Assembly (NCBI GenBank): GCA_963585895.1
Contig: OY757904.1
Span: forward strand, 71,699,952-71,763,951
From: Sepioteuthis lessoniana
Taxonomy: Eukaryota > Mollusca > Cephalopoda > Myopsida > Loliginidae
Length of the DNA: 64,000 nt
Direction: 5' to 3'
The position numbers and the translations under genes are program-made. This document shows positions 20,035 to 31,776 of the stretch, piece after piece. The first letter of the stretch is position 1. Every line of letters begins with the position of its first letter. The notes beneath the pieces were generated by a model. The model was not told the DNA's origin. It saw only the letters and a program-made list of their open reading frames with translations, and made no database searches.

Positions 20035-21780
20035 CTTATTCATCTTAACAATAAAATTCAAAACGTATCACTTAAAACAAGCTCTTCATCGATTCTCGAA
20101 CTTTTCTTTATTTTGAGCTCCCATTTAACATTTCGAATCCTCTTTGACTCTATTTATTTATTTTTTTTAGGTGGAAGGAATATATATGCAACTTCCGAGG
20201 CATTCCCCTACGTTCTGTTTATAAACATGCTTGTTGAGAGACATTCGTATAGCAGTTCCTCAGTTCCTACGCAATAAGTCTATAGCGGATGCATTCTGTT
20301 AACTTCCGGTAAATTTGCTACCACTAGAAATATAGCATGGCAAACCTACCATGTGATGATTAGTATAGTAACCATACATTATCCAACTACAATCAAACTA
20401 CCAAGCGTGAATTTTCCTTCCGGTCGAAAAATAAATGTACATAAAATGAGAAACGCTTGAAAAGATACGTGAATAAATATATATTTAATAATATTGATAA
20501 CAAAAGTCTTGGTCAGATTGACGAACATTCAGAATTTTCGATTCGTTTCGTCACGGATCGAATAATGGAAAATGATTGGTAAGATTTAAACGAAATGACC
20601 GATCAGTTCCGTTTGAGAAAACACAGTGAATACTGTTTTAATTATATATTAGTTGTTAGCATCGTCCATCGAACCTACATAATTAAACAAATAAGATAAT
20701 GCTTTTTTATCCTTTTGTTAAGAGACTGGCAAAAAATATGATTAGTTTATTTTACATTCGTTTGCTGGATATATCTGGCCAATCCGGTTTCAGAAAACAA
20801 GATGAATATTGATTCAACTTTATTTATTACAACGACATATGATTGGTATAAAACTAGTCAGGGTTTGTAAGGTTTTCTTGTAAGTGCTTTGTATTTCCTC
20901 GGGATCCATTTATTGATTTCTGTATTAAGCAAAAGCTTTGGTCCTGCCTTGAACTATAATCACGACTCAATGTGTGTGCTTCCTCGACTGAGAGCGTTTT
21001 CGTCAAAGCAAACCTGATGACGTCTGGCACAGGATCCGAGAACTTGATATAAATCTTTACACAACAACTATTCTATTAAAGACTCATAACTAAGTAAAAT
21101 ACCCCCAGGAAATTTCTTTCATATAATACTTAATGAGCCTTTTCTTGTATCGCATGTAATTCTTACATAACTCTTGTAATTTTCCTTAGGCAACTAAATA
21201 TGTTGTTAAGTTTTTGTGAATTGTTTTTATATGTTTTAGCACGAGGAAATATTGCATTGCCTCCACTATAAGAGTCATCGTGTCGCTCCTACTCAAATAA
21301 TTGACACATTCTCATTCTTCGAGAAAAGCTGCATTCGGTATATCCACAGACGTTTGAGTATCTTTTTTTAAGGTCTTAATTGAATTATCATTTCTCGTTT
21401 GAATTTTATTGTTTATTACGTAAATTTAGTCGTAAGAAAATTAAAAATATGAAAATGCTTTTACAAATCTGGTGCTCGCTTTTAATTATAATTTTTCACA
21501 ATCAACATTTTTTGTCCAGAAGAGGCTGAAGAACGAAATATGATCTTTCCTTCTTGAAGAATGAGGACCCCAACATCTTAAAGAACTAAGGTTTTATGGC
21601 TCTTACTGTTATAACTGCTAAGATATGTTAAGGTGTACTTTTCAGTCGTATCCGGCAAGAAGTTGTGCGATTTTTTTATGAATAATTAGAACGATTTTCA
21701 GAGAAATCGTTGCACAGCTTCTCAGATTCGGACATTTCAATGCATCATTAATGGAATACATCTCGAATCAACACTTGTTT
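20035..21780. other. No recognisable feature
   Basis: About 1.7 kb of unrecognised AT-rich sequence without convincing exons. Confidence 0.5.
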
Positions 21781-21784
21781 GGAG

Positions 21785-22015
21785 ATTTCTGCAAAGCATT
21801 TTATTCCATACGCGGATCAAAGAAGAGCTAACACTTTTAGCCTTTGGTTTTCCGAAAGTAACTAATACCGCCATAATGATGTTTTATAATGACCCAATGC
21901 AAGGTGATATATTTGCACATTTCTTGCAAGAATACATCTTACTTTTTGCCTAAATAATGTAATAACTTTAGGAACCCTTAAATACCACTCTGCCGACGAG
22001 GCATAACATACGTTA
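21785..22015 (+). mobile_element. Ancient RTE-like reverse transcriptase remnant
   Basis: Scattered plus-strand matches in the right order: FCKAFYSIR, LAFGFPKVTNTAIMMFYND, QGDIFAHF and ADDEA correspond to FTKAFDSIHR, LAYGLPKETVAAIMILYRN, QGDTLAPYLF and YADDLA. Frame is lost several times and intervening sequence is deleted. Confidence 0.6.
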
Positions 22016-22054
22016 TCTGTATCTCCTGTAGTGAGTTAAGACCTCCCCCAAAAC

Positions 22055-22165
22055 CGGTGTTCTGACTATGACACTGTGTCAATATTAGAGCTTTGGGGAG
22101 TGTTGTGTCAAGTATTAATTTCCATTACTTTCTGATTGTCTCTGACCCAAAGTGGTATATATTTA
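22055..22165 (+). repeat. R1 head fragment
   Basis: Shares AGCTTTGGGGAGTG and the CTCTGACCCA...GTGGTA block with R1 heads. Confidence 0.45.
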
Positions 22166-22169
22166 CCAA

Positions 22170-22440
22170 GCCACTACACACAAGTAGGATGTGATACAAG
22201 GTCAATTTTAAGCGGATTTAACAGGTTTCTCAACAAGAATTTTTTTTTTCTCGTAGACCAGACACCATGCCAGGATTAAAGAGCACAGTCTGACCTACTA
22301 TTAACTCAGAAATGGAAGAAGAAGAATTAAATTCATACCTTTCTCAAAGGTAATAGTAAAATATAAAATGCAAACAGCCTCGTCCAGAGTCTGAACTTGG
22401 GTCGATGTGTCAATTTCCTACGTCTGCTCTGGAGTCATGG
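22170..22440 (-). mobile_element. SINE-A copy, diverged
   Basis: Follows the SINE-A order read on the minus strand: a tRNA-like head near 22380-22440, the CTCGTCCAGA...TGAACTTGGGT B-box region, the middle block, and the GGATGTGATACAAGGTC tail. Confidence 0.6.
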
Positions 22441-22689
22441 TATCTGTTTGAGCCAATCCGTGGATTAAATACCTCCGTTTCAAATAATGAAGTGCTAACC
22501 GGTTTGTAATAAATGTGAATATACATTTTCGTCGCTTATAAAACTGGAGACTAAAATTGTTTCACTGACTTCGGTATGAAATAGCCCAACATGCTTCGAT
22601 ATACTATAAGCCATCATTAACATTAAGTTGTGCTGATAACACAGACTACTGTCACTCGCTTACTTTCGCTCACTCTCACTCATTCCATG

Positions 22690-22990
22690 TCTCTCTCTCT
22701 CTCTCCCTCCCCCTCTCACTATCTATCTCAATCGCTCGCCACTCGTCCCTATCTATCATTGCTTCGGGTTGGTCTTCAAGACTACATTCGCTATCAGTAC
22801 AGAGTTGGTGTATGTAAATCTTTGTTGATCGCCCACTACTAGAATGTCTAAGTGTAGAAGTCCATTGTAGAACATTGTTTATGAGCTCATCCCAATTTTT
22901 CCAGCGGTTCCCTACTTTTTCCATGCGTCCTAGCAAGTCTTGTTTGTCTAACTTGGATAGTTTGTGAGATAAAAGGTATAGAGTCTTATG
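22690..22990 (-). mobile_element. RTE-like 3' fragment, minus half of an inverted pair
   Basis: Minus frame: SHKLSKLDKQDLLGRM, NWDELINNVLQWTSTL, CTDSECSLEDQPEAM and DRDEWRA, matching the RTE C-terminus. It is diverged. The plus-oriented upstream part lies immediately to the right. Confidence 0.7.
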
Positions 22991-22994
22991 GTTG

Positions 22995-23170
22995 CGCTCA
23001 GACAAAACATACAGAGAAAATTACAAAATAATATTACGTGCTGTTTTGAATAAATCCAGAAAGCATTACTCTACAAACATTAACTGTACGACCATTTCAT
23101 AAAACCAACAAACAATCCAAGAAAACACATGGACTAAGTAGCCGTTGAACTCATAGTATTGATATAGAAT
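22995..23170 (+). mobile_element. RTE-like fragment, inverted upstream half
   Basis: Plus frame: RENYKIILRAVLNKSRKHYS, matching DGNYTRMLRAVLNKSWRQHP, with decayed similarity on to the ELISDV region. Oriented head-to-head with the preceding fragment. Confidence 0.65.
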
Positions 23171-25670
23171 ATCAGAGACAGTCGGATGTATATTTAATAG
23201 ACTGATTTTTAATCTATTTATTTACATAGTTTTGGATTTGGTGATTTTTTTCAATATGTTTTCGTTTGTTTTCTTTTTTTAGACACATTCTTGGTTCTCG
23301 TTAGGTTTCGGGTTAATTCTGCTCAGTATAAGGAATTTCAGTGATGTGAACATGAGATGAACACTTTATATTCCGAGATTTAATTACTGATAGATTAATC
23401 TGATGAAACCTTATACGCTGTAATAATAGATTTTTATATCGTCTATCAAAAATACTATAATAAAAAGACATGACTAAAGTAAATCTTTTCGAACTAATAG
23501 TTGTTCATTCCACAATTCAAGAAAAAGAAGCCTTTCGAGTGATTCACCAAAATGAGTGGCTTTTCACCATCTCCATCGCTTCAATATGTGGATTGAAACA
23601 ATTCTAAGTTGCGTCTATCAGAGAAAGTCATTTACTTCATACAAACGTGCCCAAAAAAATACCTGAAGAAACGACACCAAAAATGTCAATATCCTCGTAT
23701 TATATGCGCAATCACTTGTACTTTTAACATAAATTCCCGTTTAAATCAATCAATCCCTCATTATTTTCTTCAAGAGCATATTTTATTTACTTTTCCTGTT
23801 TGTGTATTGCCTTTGAAGTACCCTCTTTCAAATGCCTGACGTTAGAGAATGGAAAAAGGAAATAATTTGAAATAGGCTGTTGAAGCGCACAACGTTATGG
23901 ATAATTGAGACGATAAGCAGAGCTCAATTCTAGGCGAAGCTGTTTGCGTTTCAGTTCATGCTAACGACTTTGGGAAGGCCACGGATACACACGTTTTCTT
24001 GTCTTAACTATCGGTAAATATTAGGTTAGACTGGTTTATATATCCATGGTTCGGCAACCTGTCGAAGAGAAAGAAAGAAAAGAAAGAAAACTCTGAATTC
24101 AAACCAGTGATACTCCACTTAAAACTGACCAATATGGTATATTTACTTAATCCGTTCTTAGCTGACTTATTATATGAATTTTGACGGCGTTTCATTATTT
24201 TATCTGCTCGTCTATATAAGAAAATAAATCGCCAATATTATAGCATTGTTTCAAATTGAATACATTCACATTTATTTTTCCTCCACTATTTTATATCAAT
24301 TTAGTACAGCTTTGCCGACGTTTTCTCCGGTTTGATTCAATTAGTAATGTGATCAACGTAGGCAGCTCTGGATACTTTTGCAAAGGTCGTGAACGTGACG
24401 AAAAACAATCGACTTTCACATGCCAACCTCGCCTGATACTCTCCGAGTGTTATTTGCCGGGTTTACCTTTATGGTTTGGAGCAAGCCATAGAATCTACAG
24501 TTTTAGACCTGCCTGAACTGACCCGATTTTCGACGTTCTATCGACTTAAACCACCTGGTTGGCGTATCATAATGAACTGAACAATTAACTTTCACTCAGC
24601 AAATGATTTTTGTTTCCTATGATAAGTTATGAACCGTTTCAAACTTGTAAAGTATAGGTTCCTAATTTAAAGTGCATATTCATATGTGTAGCTTTCAAAT
24701 TACACATGGAATGAATAAGTGTACAACTTGTCAGCATATTAACCGCTATGATACTTCTAATGTATCTTGGGTACTTCTCACGGCCTGAACTTCATCTGTC
24801 AAGTGAGTTACTTTTCCGTAAACTTACACGTACGAAAAAATTTCAAAATTTTTGATTCCCCTCAGTATTTTAGTAAAACTACCAAATTTATTATATATTT
24901 TGCAAGTTTTAATAGCCTGCATTTTGACTTAAACTTGAAATTAGCCCCATAGTCATTAGGCGTAAAAAAGGTTTCCTCCTTCTCCACTTGGCGGACATTT
25001 TCTTTTGTTTTGTGGCCATATTATCAGCGTCTAGAATTTCCCAACCTTTGGAAGCCTTTTTTAAGATTTTGAGTAAGACTTTCGTCAATTAATTTATTAA
25101 TGGTGTGCAGCTTCATACAATAAAATTGCCTCGACTTATCAACTTGACCATAAATTTGAGTTGATCTCTCAATTCAGCTGACATTTTTAAGCATTGCGTA
25201 AGGAAAGTGTTAATTTTCTTGAATGTGAATGTTGACAATATCGAAGATGTCTTCATAAAACTCCGTTAGATAATAGTTCCATGGGGCATCTTTTGCACCT
25301 GGATTGAAGTTCATTGTATTGAAACCATATATGAAGGTGATAGGTTTGTTTTCTGCACTGTTATAGAAAAATGTTTTCAAACTTAAGAGTTTTATCAGAC
25401 TTTGTATCTTGTGAATTAAATAGTAAGTTAAATTGTGTTCGTTTGTTTCGAGTTTTTTTTACGAATAAACAAAGAATTAAACCATTGAAAGCAATAATTG
25501 TCTAATTAGGATGGAAGGAATTGATAGTCATTACAAACACGTTGAATATTGTCCATATACTTGAGCCTTATATGTTACAAAACTAACACAGACTTAGCAT
25601 ACAAAGTAACAATATCAAAATATTCTCAATAGATCAAGTTATTTGTAGACATTTTCATATTTCATGGTTT
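23171..25670. other. No recognisable feature
   Basis: 2.5 kb of AT-rich sequence. The open frame 24256-24516 has no family features. Confidence 0.5.
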
Positions 25671-25677
25671 ATCCTAT

Positions 25678-25950
25678 TTACCAACCCCTCTGCTCGGGCA
25701 GGATATGACACAATCTGAGTTTAACGGGTTTGAATTCCGAGTATTCCTTCTCCTAGACTAGTTGCCTCACCAAGGCGGAAGAAATCAGTCTGTCCTACTA
25801 TTTACCCATAGCTTGAGCGAGAATAATTGGATTCATAGCTTTCGCAAGGATATTAGTGCTATGCGAAATGCAATCAGTCTCGTCCAGAATTTGAACTCGT
25901 GTAGACGTGTCCATTTCCAACGACGATAACCATTACACCGCAGGCACCTC
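25678..25950 (-). mobile_element. SINE-A, best minus-strand copy
   Basis: Read on the minus strand: tRNA-like head with GCGGTGTAATGGTTATCG, B-box-like GAGTTCAAATTC, a central ATAGTAGGACAGACTG block, CTAGTCTAGGAGAAGGAATA, and a tail near TGTCATATCCTGCCCGAGC. Length is about 270 bp. Other copies lie at 22.17, 31.48, 47.94 and 58.63 kb, with fragments at 3.69, 27.29 and 53.65 kb. Confidence 0.8.
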
Positions 25951-26006
25951 CTTATTTCATGGTTTATGCTTGCTCAATTATTCTTTCAAACCTTCAGAGG
26001 GTTTTA

Positions 26007-26007
<1 letters not shown>

Positions 26008-26049
<42 letters not shown>

Positions 26050-26075
26050 ATGAGGAAGAGTGAGAGAGAGAGAGT
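26008..26075. repeat. (TA)n(TG)n and GA-rich repeats
   Basis: TA to 26026, TG to 26049, then GAGAGAGA. Confidence 0.95.
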
Positions 26076-26503
26076 TAAATGGTGTGAGAGAGATTGTGAG
26101 AGAAAATATTAAAAGTTTGATATCATTTGATGAATAAATCTTATTTTTTCTACTTTGTTTCATTGGCCTTGATGATACTGTGACATAGTATTTTCATTTT
26201 AATGCCATCAAATGTTTTGAAGCTTTGTATCTATAAAGTAAATGTAATTAAAATCTCACCCTTTTAATCATTATAAGTTTCATGCATCGACTATGGAATC
26301 GAAAAAGCAATCATCGGATGAAAGTTGCTTGAGAAAAAAAATGAAGATGGAATGAATTATAATTATCTCTCATTTGATAACCTCATCCTGTGTTCCATAA
26401 GTGATCTATTAAATTATAGCAGTAAAACGATTTAAGATGGTAAATTTATTTTCCTAATGCTCAGCCAGCCAGCATTAGGGCATATTTATGATTCATTAAA
26501 AGC

Positions 26504-26505
<2 letters not shown>

Positions 26506-26575
<70 letters not shown>
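26506..26575. repeat. (CA)n(TA)n compound microsatellite
   Basis: CA repeats to 26534, then about 38 bp of TA. Confidence 0.97.
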
Positions 26576-26578
<3 letters not shown>

Positions 26579-27285
26579 TAATAGATACGAACACTCAAAC
26601 CTATTCTCATACATACTCTCAAACATACTCTCAAACACACAGAATGCACTCTTGTAAACACCCCTACACAAAGATTTGCTGCGGCCAAAGGTTATCAGGG
26701 ACAATTAACTCCAATAGGACATTCATGGTTACAAATCCTGGAATTAAAAAGAACCGAAACCCGATCAAAATATTCCCCGCTATAAAAGGCACCCAAATCA
26801 TTAACCTACTGACCAAGACTGTAAATGTCAGAAACAACTGTAGAAGCAAAGAAATAAATAACATGAGATCAAATTCACTTGCAGACCTATCCATTTTAAA
26901 GTATAGGTTTCATATATAATATATATGCATAATATATATGCTTTTACCTAGTGTCAGTTAACAACGACTATGTATGAATCAAAACTGTATCAATTTATAG
27001 GTCACGCTTAAATGTTGGTACTCTGACCAGTATTGTGTAAACCCTTTGTATTCACTCCAACGTTCATTTTGATCCGGAGTGGTAATACATGTGAGCATCT
27101 CATCTATGGAGCAAATATGTCTACCTAAGATACATTTAAAAGGATTTTGAAATACTGTAATACACCGAGGCGCGCTTACCGTAACGTCGAAAAAAATTGA
27201 ATCAACAAGCCGATTTCAAATTCTTGACAAGTTTATTGCTTATAATGACTTCGAGAAAGGTATGGAATTATATATTTTTCCACTT
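26576..27285. other. No recognisable feature
   Basis: The plus open frame 26644-26919 is not low-complexity, but I recognise no domain in it. Confidence 0.4.
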
Positions 27286-27289
27286 TGGG

Positions 27290-27440
27290 AAAAGAGTAGG
27301 ACAGACTGGACTGTGTGTTTTGGCATTGGTTACGCATTCAGTCTAGGAGAAGGAAAACATTGAATTCGTACCAGCTTACTGAACTTAAAAATTGACATTG
27401 AATCACATCCTGCCCATAGCAGAGGGATTTGTTAAATACA
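27290..27440 (+). mobile_element. SINE-A 3' fragment
   Basis: Carries AGTAGGACAGACTG, AGTCTAGGAGAAGGAAAAC and the ATCCTGCCCATAGCAGAGGG tail of the family. The tRNA head is missing. Confidence 0.6.
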
Positions 27441-28425
27441 TGCATAAAAAATGTGACTCTTAAAACATCAAAATTATAATTAAGTATGAAATATTTACCA
27501 GCAAAAAATACTGAGAACAGGATTGATATATTCCAATTTAAAGAATTGATATTGTAAATAATATGGTGTTTTCCAGTCTCAATTATTGTGAACATACATT
27601 TTTAGAGTATATAATTGAAGACTATGATTGTTAGACTAGAATTAGTATAAGATAATTTAACGAGGTTTGAGAGGCCGAAAACTCAACCAATCGTTTTCGT
27701 TAATACATGTTGTCTAATCCAGAATATAAAGTCTCTAATTCGATTTACATTTTGACCTACCGTTAACAATCGACTTTAATCGACTCTAATCTGTATTGTA
27801 TATTTTTCCTTTCTAATTGTCTTTCTGCCTATAGCATATCTAGTAATATTTTCCAGCTTCAACGAACAATGCCAACAGAAAATCGCTATGGTCGAACAGT
27901 TTGAGTTTTTGGTGCACTTTTATTGGGTCATTGACACCATGTTGGCAACTGATCTTCGTTCGACAAGCTTTGTCTGAATCACTGAATGACTCAGTGAATT
28001 TTAACAGATTCATTTTCTAATCGGATTTTAACTGCCTGGGTGACGATTATAATCCAATCAACATTTACTTCGCGATTTGAATGTTATATACGCCATATAG
28101 TTCATCATTTTAGTAAGGGGTGATTGTAATATCTAACCAGACCTAGGTGAAATTCTCAGACACGAAAAAGAGACCCCAAAACACAATAGATAATCATGTT
28201 TTAGATTAATTGTATATGTATTTAAATTTTCTCCAGTAAATCTTTATTGGTTATATGAAAGATTTATTTTAACGGCATGGCAACTCGTTAACTGTGCGTT
28301 CAAAAAACGATTTCTTCTCTCGTTGTTTTTAAGAAAGGTTTCTTTTTTTTTGCTCACGGTCCTATGGAATGTTTGTAATGTTCAAACAAATATATTTGAC
28401 GCATTGATGGGAACTTAAAAAGCAC
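27441..28425. other. No recognisable feature
   Basis: AT-rich, no supported feature. Confidence 0.5.
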
Positions 28426-28429
28426 TATT

Positions 28430-28600
28430 ATACCTGGTTAGTATTGTGCTGGCAATTATGATAATGAAGGGCCACTCTATTATACACCAAGTCTAACCAC
28501 CGGATGCAGTTTTATGTTATATCTAGGACACCTTTTTTAGTGAGGTTATAGGGCGCAATATGTTTGGTTGGTTATATGGTTTGGTTTCGTAGGTTGTTGT
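28430..28600 (-). repeat. R1 head fragment
   Basis: Shares the ACCTGGTTAG...GGCAAT...ATAATGAAGGG and CTAGGACACC blocks with R1 heads. Decayed. Confidence 0.4.
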
Positions 28601-29920
28601 ATCTGACTTTATTTGTTCTTTCTTTTTGCACCATTTAAAAGTTGGCATCTTCATTGTCTATAGAAGGCTGCAAAAGAGTTACGGAAGAAAGGAAGAAAAG
28701 AGATGATAATGCCTTTCAATTTTTAACTTTATTTTAGGGTTTAAAAAGGATATTCTGCAGCAAAGAAATATTTCCCGAACTAATAGACGTAGTCATGTTT
28801 CCAAAAAAAAAACGTTGAAATATATTAATCATGTTTGGTGTTTATGTCCGGTGGTTTTTTTTAAGTAATGAATGTTTCGGCGGTGTCGGTTTGTCAGCAG
28901 CAGACCTGATTAGATGCCAAGCCACAGGACCCGATCAGCACAGGTGTTTGCTGTTAGCAGCAGAGTGGAAAAGCGTCCTCTTAGTCTGAAGGGTACCACT
29001 GAAGTGTGGTAGAATTTCCTTTTAGCGCCAGTAAGACATATCATTCAAGCATGCGCATCTCCTACTTCCTGTCAGAGATTTCTGGGAACTGCTACACATT
29101 TGAGGTTTTTCTATTTTTATTCATCTTTTTACCAATCTCCATAGAGTCTAACCCCACTACAGGATATGCAGTCATCATATTGTAAGCCCAAAAAAGGGCT
29201 GCCTTCAATTATGTATGATAATAACCCAATTGCTTTACATTCCTTGCTTTTATACGTATATGCATTGGAGTGAAATGCAACCAAAAAAAAAATGAAGGCA
29301 AAAAAAAAAAAAATTAAAAAAGAAAATACATTATTTTCGTGAGGAATGATTTAGCTTACTCTCATTTATTAGAAGCAGTCCAGTGTCGCTATTTATCCCA
29401 CTCATTTGCCTAAAAGACAGGCCATTGAGTCGCAAGCGTGGGAAATATCTCATCAAACTTGCAGATAAAAACTGAACGTAAATTCTTCCGGCTCAAATGA
29501 TATTTACTAGATTTAACTTGTTCTAAATCAATATGACGGACCTATTCTGATTAACACAAGATTGTGAGTAATATCAGCGCTCAACAGTAAACTACTCCTC
29601 AAAAATGTGTCACGATGCAAATAATTGCTCAATTGTTACCAATTTCGTTTCAAATGTGAATTTCGGATTTGAGTGAGTTTAGTAGATTACCAACCACAAA
29701 GCTATGCACAGTCAATACCCTTAAAAAGAATTAGTTAAGTGATGTTGCGGTGAGCATTTGTATTTTATCGACCAATTCATTAGTGAAGTTCAGTTTTCCG
29801 CAAGTGACCCATTGTGGTTTTGGTCAACCTAATCTGGATATCTTAATTGAAAATGAGGTCTAATGTATGAACTTTTTATATATCTGCTCATTGATCAATG
29901 ACCCTCTTTTGTTTTTATAA
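28601..29920. other. No recognisable gene; poly-A tracts
   Basis: A-rich runs at 28801-28811 and 29280-29320. 28860-29090 is slightly GC-richer but unrecognised. Confidence 0.5.
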
Positions 29921-29924
29921 TTAT

Positions 29925-30140
29925 TATTATCATTATTTACGAGATTTACACTCATTTGTTGGTGACACCAATCTTCATCAGTTCTCTAGCACTCATCAGA
30001 GTTTTCTTCTTGATATCAATAATATTTTGGCCTGGGCACTATCGATACTTTTTTGACCTCAAGCTCGATAAGTCTTTTTTCCAGGTTTGTTAAGACAATT
30101 TCAAATGTTCCTACAATGATTAGAATCACCATTACCAGAT
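29925..30140 (-). mobile_element. Retroelement polyprotein C-terminal remnant
   Basis: On the minus strand the frame reads IVGTFEIVLTNLEKRLIELE and, after a frameshift, IKKKTLMSARELMKIG ending VTNK and a stop. This resembles the conserved tail (VxIVVGALGxVxxxLEKxLxELE, later ARILRKxL) seen at the end of several animal retroelement reverse transcriptases. It is followed by an (AATAATGAT)-type tail, consistent with a 5'-truncated non-LTR insertion of a family different from the RTE copies. Confidence 0.55.
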
Positions 30141-30167
30141 TCTTTCACTATATCTTCAGCTATCTTA

Positions 30168-30553
30168 TCACCATCATCATCATCATGTCATGCCGCCAGC
30201 ACGGATATTCCTGACCCTCTCTCTCCACTTCTCCCTATCGTTTATCGCCTCTGGTAGGTCTTCAGGGCTACATCCCGTATCCTCACTCAGCTGCTGATGT
30301 ATGTTCGAGCTGGTCGTCCTGCCTTTACTCGACCATATGTGGGGATCCATTGGAGTACATCACTTATGAGCTCCCCCCTGCTTCTCCAGCAGTGTCCTGC
30401 ATGTCTGGTTCGTCTAACTTGGATAATTTTCGTAATGGGAAGCAATTGTTTGAATAGTTGGTGCATTGTGGGGTGTTGCCGCCAGGACTTGTTCAATATT
30501 GCTCGCAATATTCTTGTGTAATTGCCGCCTTGCTTCTACTCCAGCCGTTTTTA
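30168..30553 (-). mobile_element. RTE-like retrotransposon, 3' end fragment
   Basis: Minus frame: NYTR(ile)LRAILNKSWRQHP-like, TKIIQVRRTRHAGHCWRS, GELISDVLQWIPTYG and KAGRPARTYI, ending in an (ATG)n tail at 30168-30186. 5' truncated at about KRLE, near 30553. One of the better conserved short copies. Confidence 0.85.
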
Positions 30554-30787
30554 AAGCCCCCTAAAAAGCTAGCTTTTAAGGTGTAGATATTATTCCATTT
30601 TTTGTTTTCTCATGTATTTAGACTGTGCCTTGTTTGACTATCAAAAGCTAATTGTCAAGTTCTTTTCTTCTTTTTCCTTAAAACGAAGTCTTGTATTTTG
30701 GAATGGATTGTGTGTTCCGTTTGTATATCAAAATCTCAAAATATTTTATACGTATCATTATCTATGACAGCTTTTTGTTTGTTTATA

Positions 30788-31480
30788 TAGCATTTATCAA
30801 TATTGGTAAACTTCATTTGATCATTTTACTTAGTCCTGTGATTAATGTATTCACTTTATGCTGGCGGATGTTTGCCTAGTTGGCTGGGGCTGTAGAATAA
30901 ACCTACTGCTTCTCAGCTGAGGAGTAACCCCCCAACGAATGACCTGGAGATGATACTAAACAATTTGATGGTGAAGTTCCAGTGATGCTGGGGCTTTGGG
31001 GAATGCGGAGCATCCCTTCATTTGCATTGCTCCCAGGTCCACTCTGGCGCGGAAAGGTAGCACCTGAAAAGACGCTATCTATGGGTTAATTAAAAGAAAA
31101 CTGCATACTTATGCTACACTGAATAGTTTGAATTAGAACTGTTTGACAAAAGTGAATAGCTTAAACTAGAAATGTTTTTGTCAATTTAACTGTACTTACA
31201 TTTTAAACTGCGTGCTTATGCTAAAGCAAATTGTTTTAAATGAAACTGTTTTTGACATTGAAACTGTACTGACGCTAAACTGAATTGTTTTATATAGAAC
31301 AGTTGACTGAGTAAACAAAATCTGTACCTATACTAAACTGAATTAGCTGAATTAGAACTCTTTGAACTGAAAAAGAAATGTTTTTGACGTGTAATCAGTG
31401 TACTCATACTAAACTGAAATTTTTGAAATAGAACTATTTACATAAAAATGGATTTGACGTTAAATTACCTGCAAAGGTTG
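30788..31480 (+). repeat. R1 tandem duplication, copy A
   Basis: Head: TTGGCTGGGGCTGTAGAA, GTTCCAGTGATGCTGGGG, GGAATGCGGAGCATCCC. Monomers AAACTG..TATGCTA..CTGAATAGTTTGAATTAGAACT follow, then the tail GACGTTAAATTACCTGCAAAGG. Strongly similar to copy B at 31.78-33.88 kb. Confidence 0.85.
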
Positions 31481-31482
31481 AT

Positions 31483-31772
31483 CCTACTTACCAACCCCTC
31501 CGCTCGGGCAGGATATGATACAAGGTCAATTTTTAAGCGAAGTTTAACAAGTTTGAATTCAGAGTTTTCCTTCTCCTAGACTAGTTGCCTTACCAAGGCT
31601 GAAGAACCTAGTCTGCTCTACTATTTACCCATAGCTAGAGGGAGAATAATTGGATTCATACCTTTCCCAAGGGTATTAGTGCTATGTAAAATGCAATCAG
31701 TCTCGGCCAGGTTTTGAACTCGTGTCACAGTGTCCATTTCCTAGGACAATAAGGATTACACCGCGGGCACAT
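31483..31772 (-). mobile_element. SINE-A between the two R1 copies
   Basis: Full family order on the minus strand. The tail is ACCAACCCCTCCGCTCGGGC (plus reading) at 31490 and the tRNA-like head is near 31740-31772. Confidence 0.75.
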
Positions 31773-31776
31773 CCTT

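Noticed and set aside
24256-24516. 86-codon plus frame as a host exon
   Set aside because: Composition resembles the AT-rich background, with no convincing splice sites and no recognised features.
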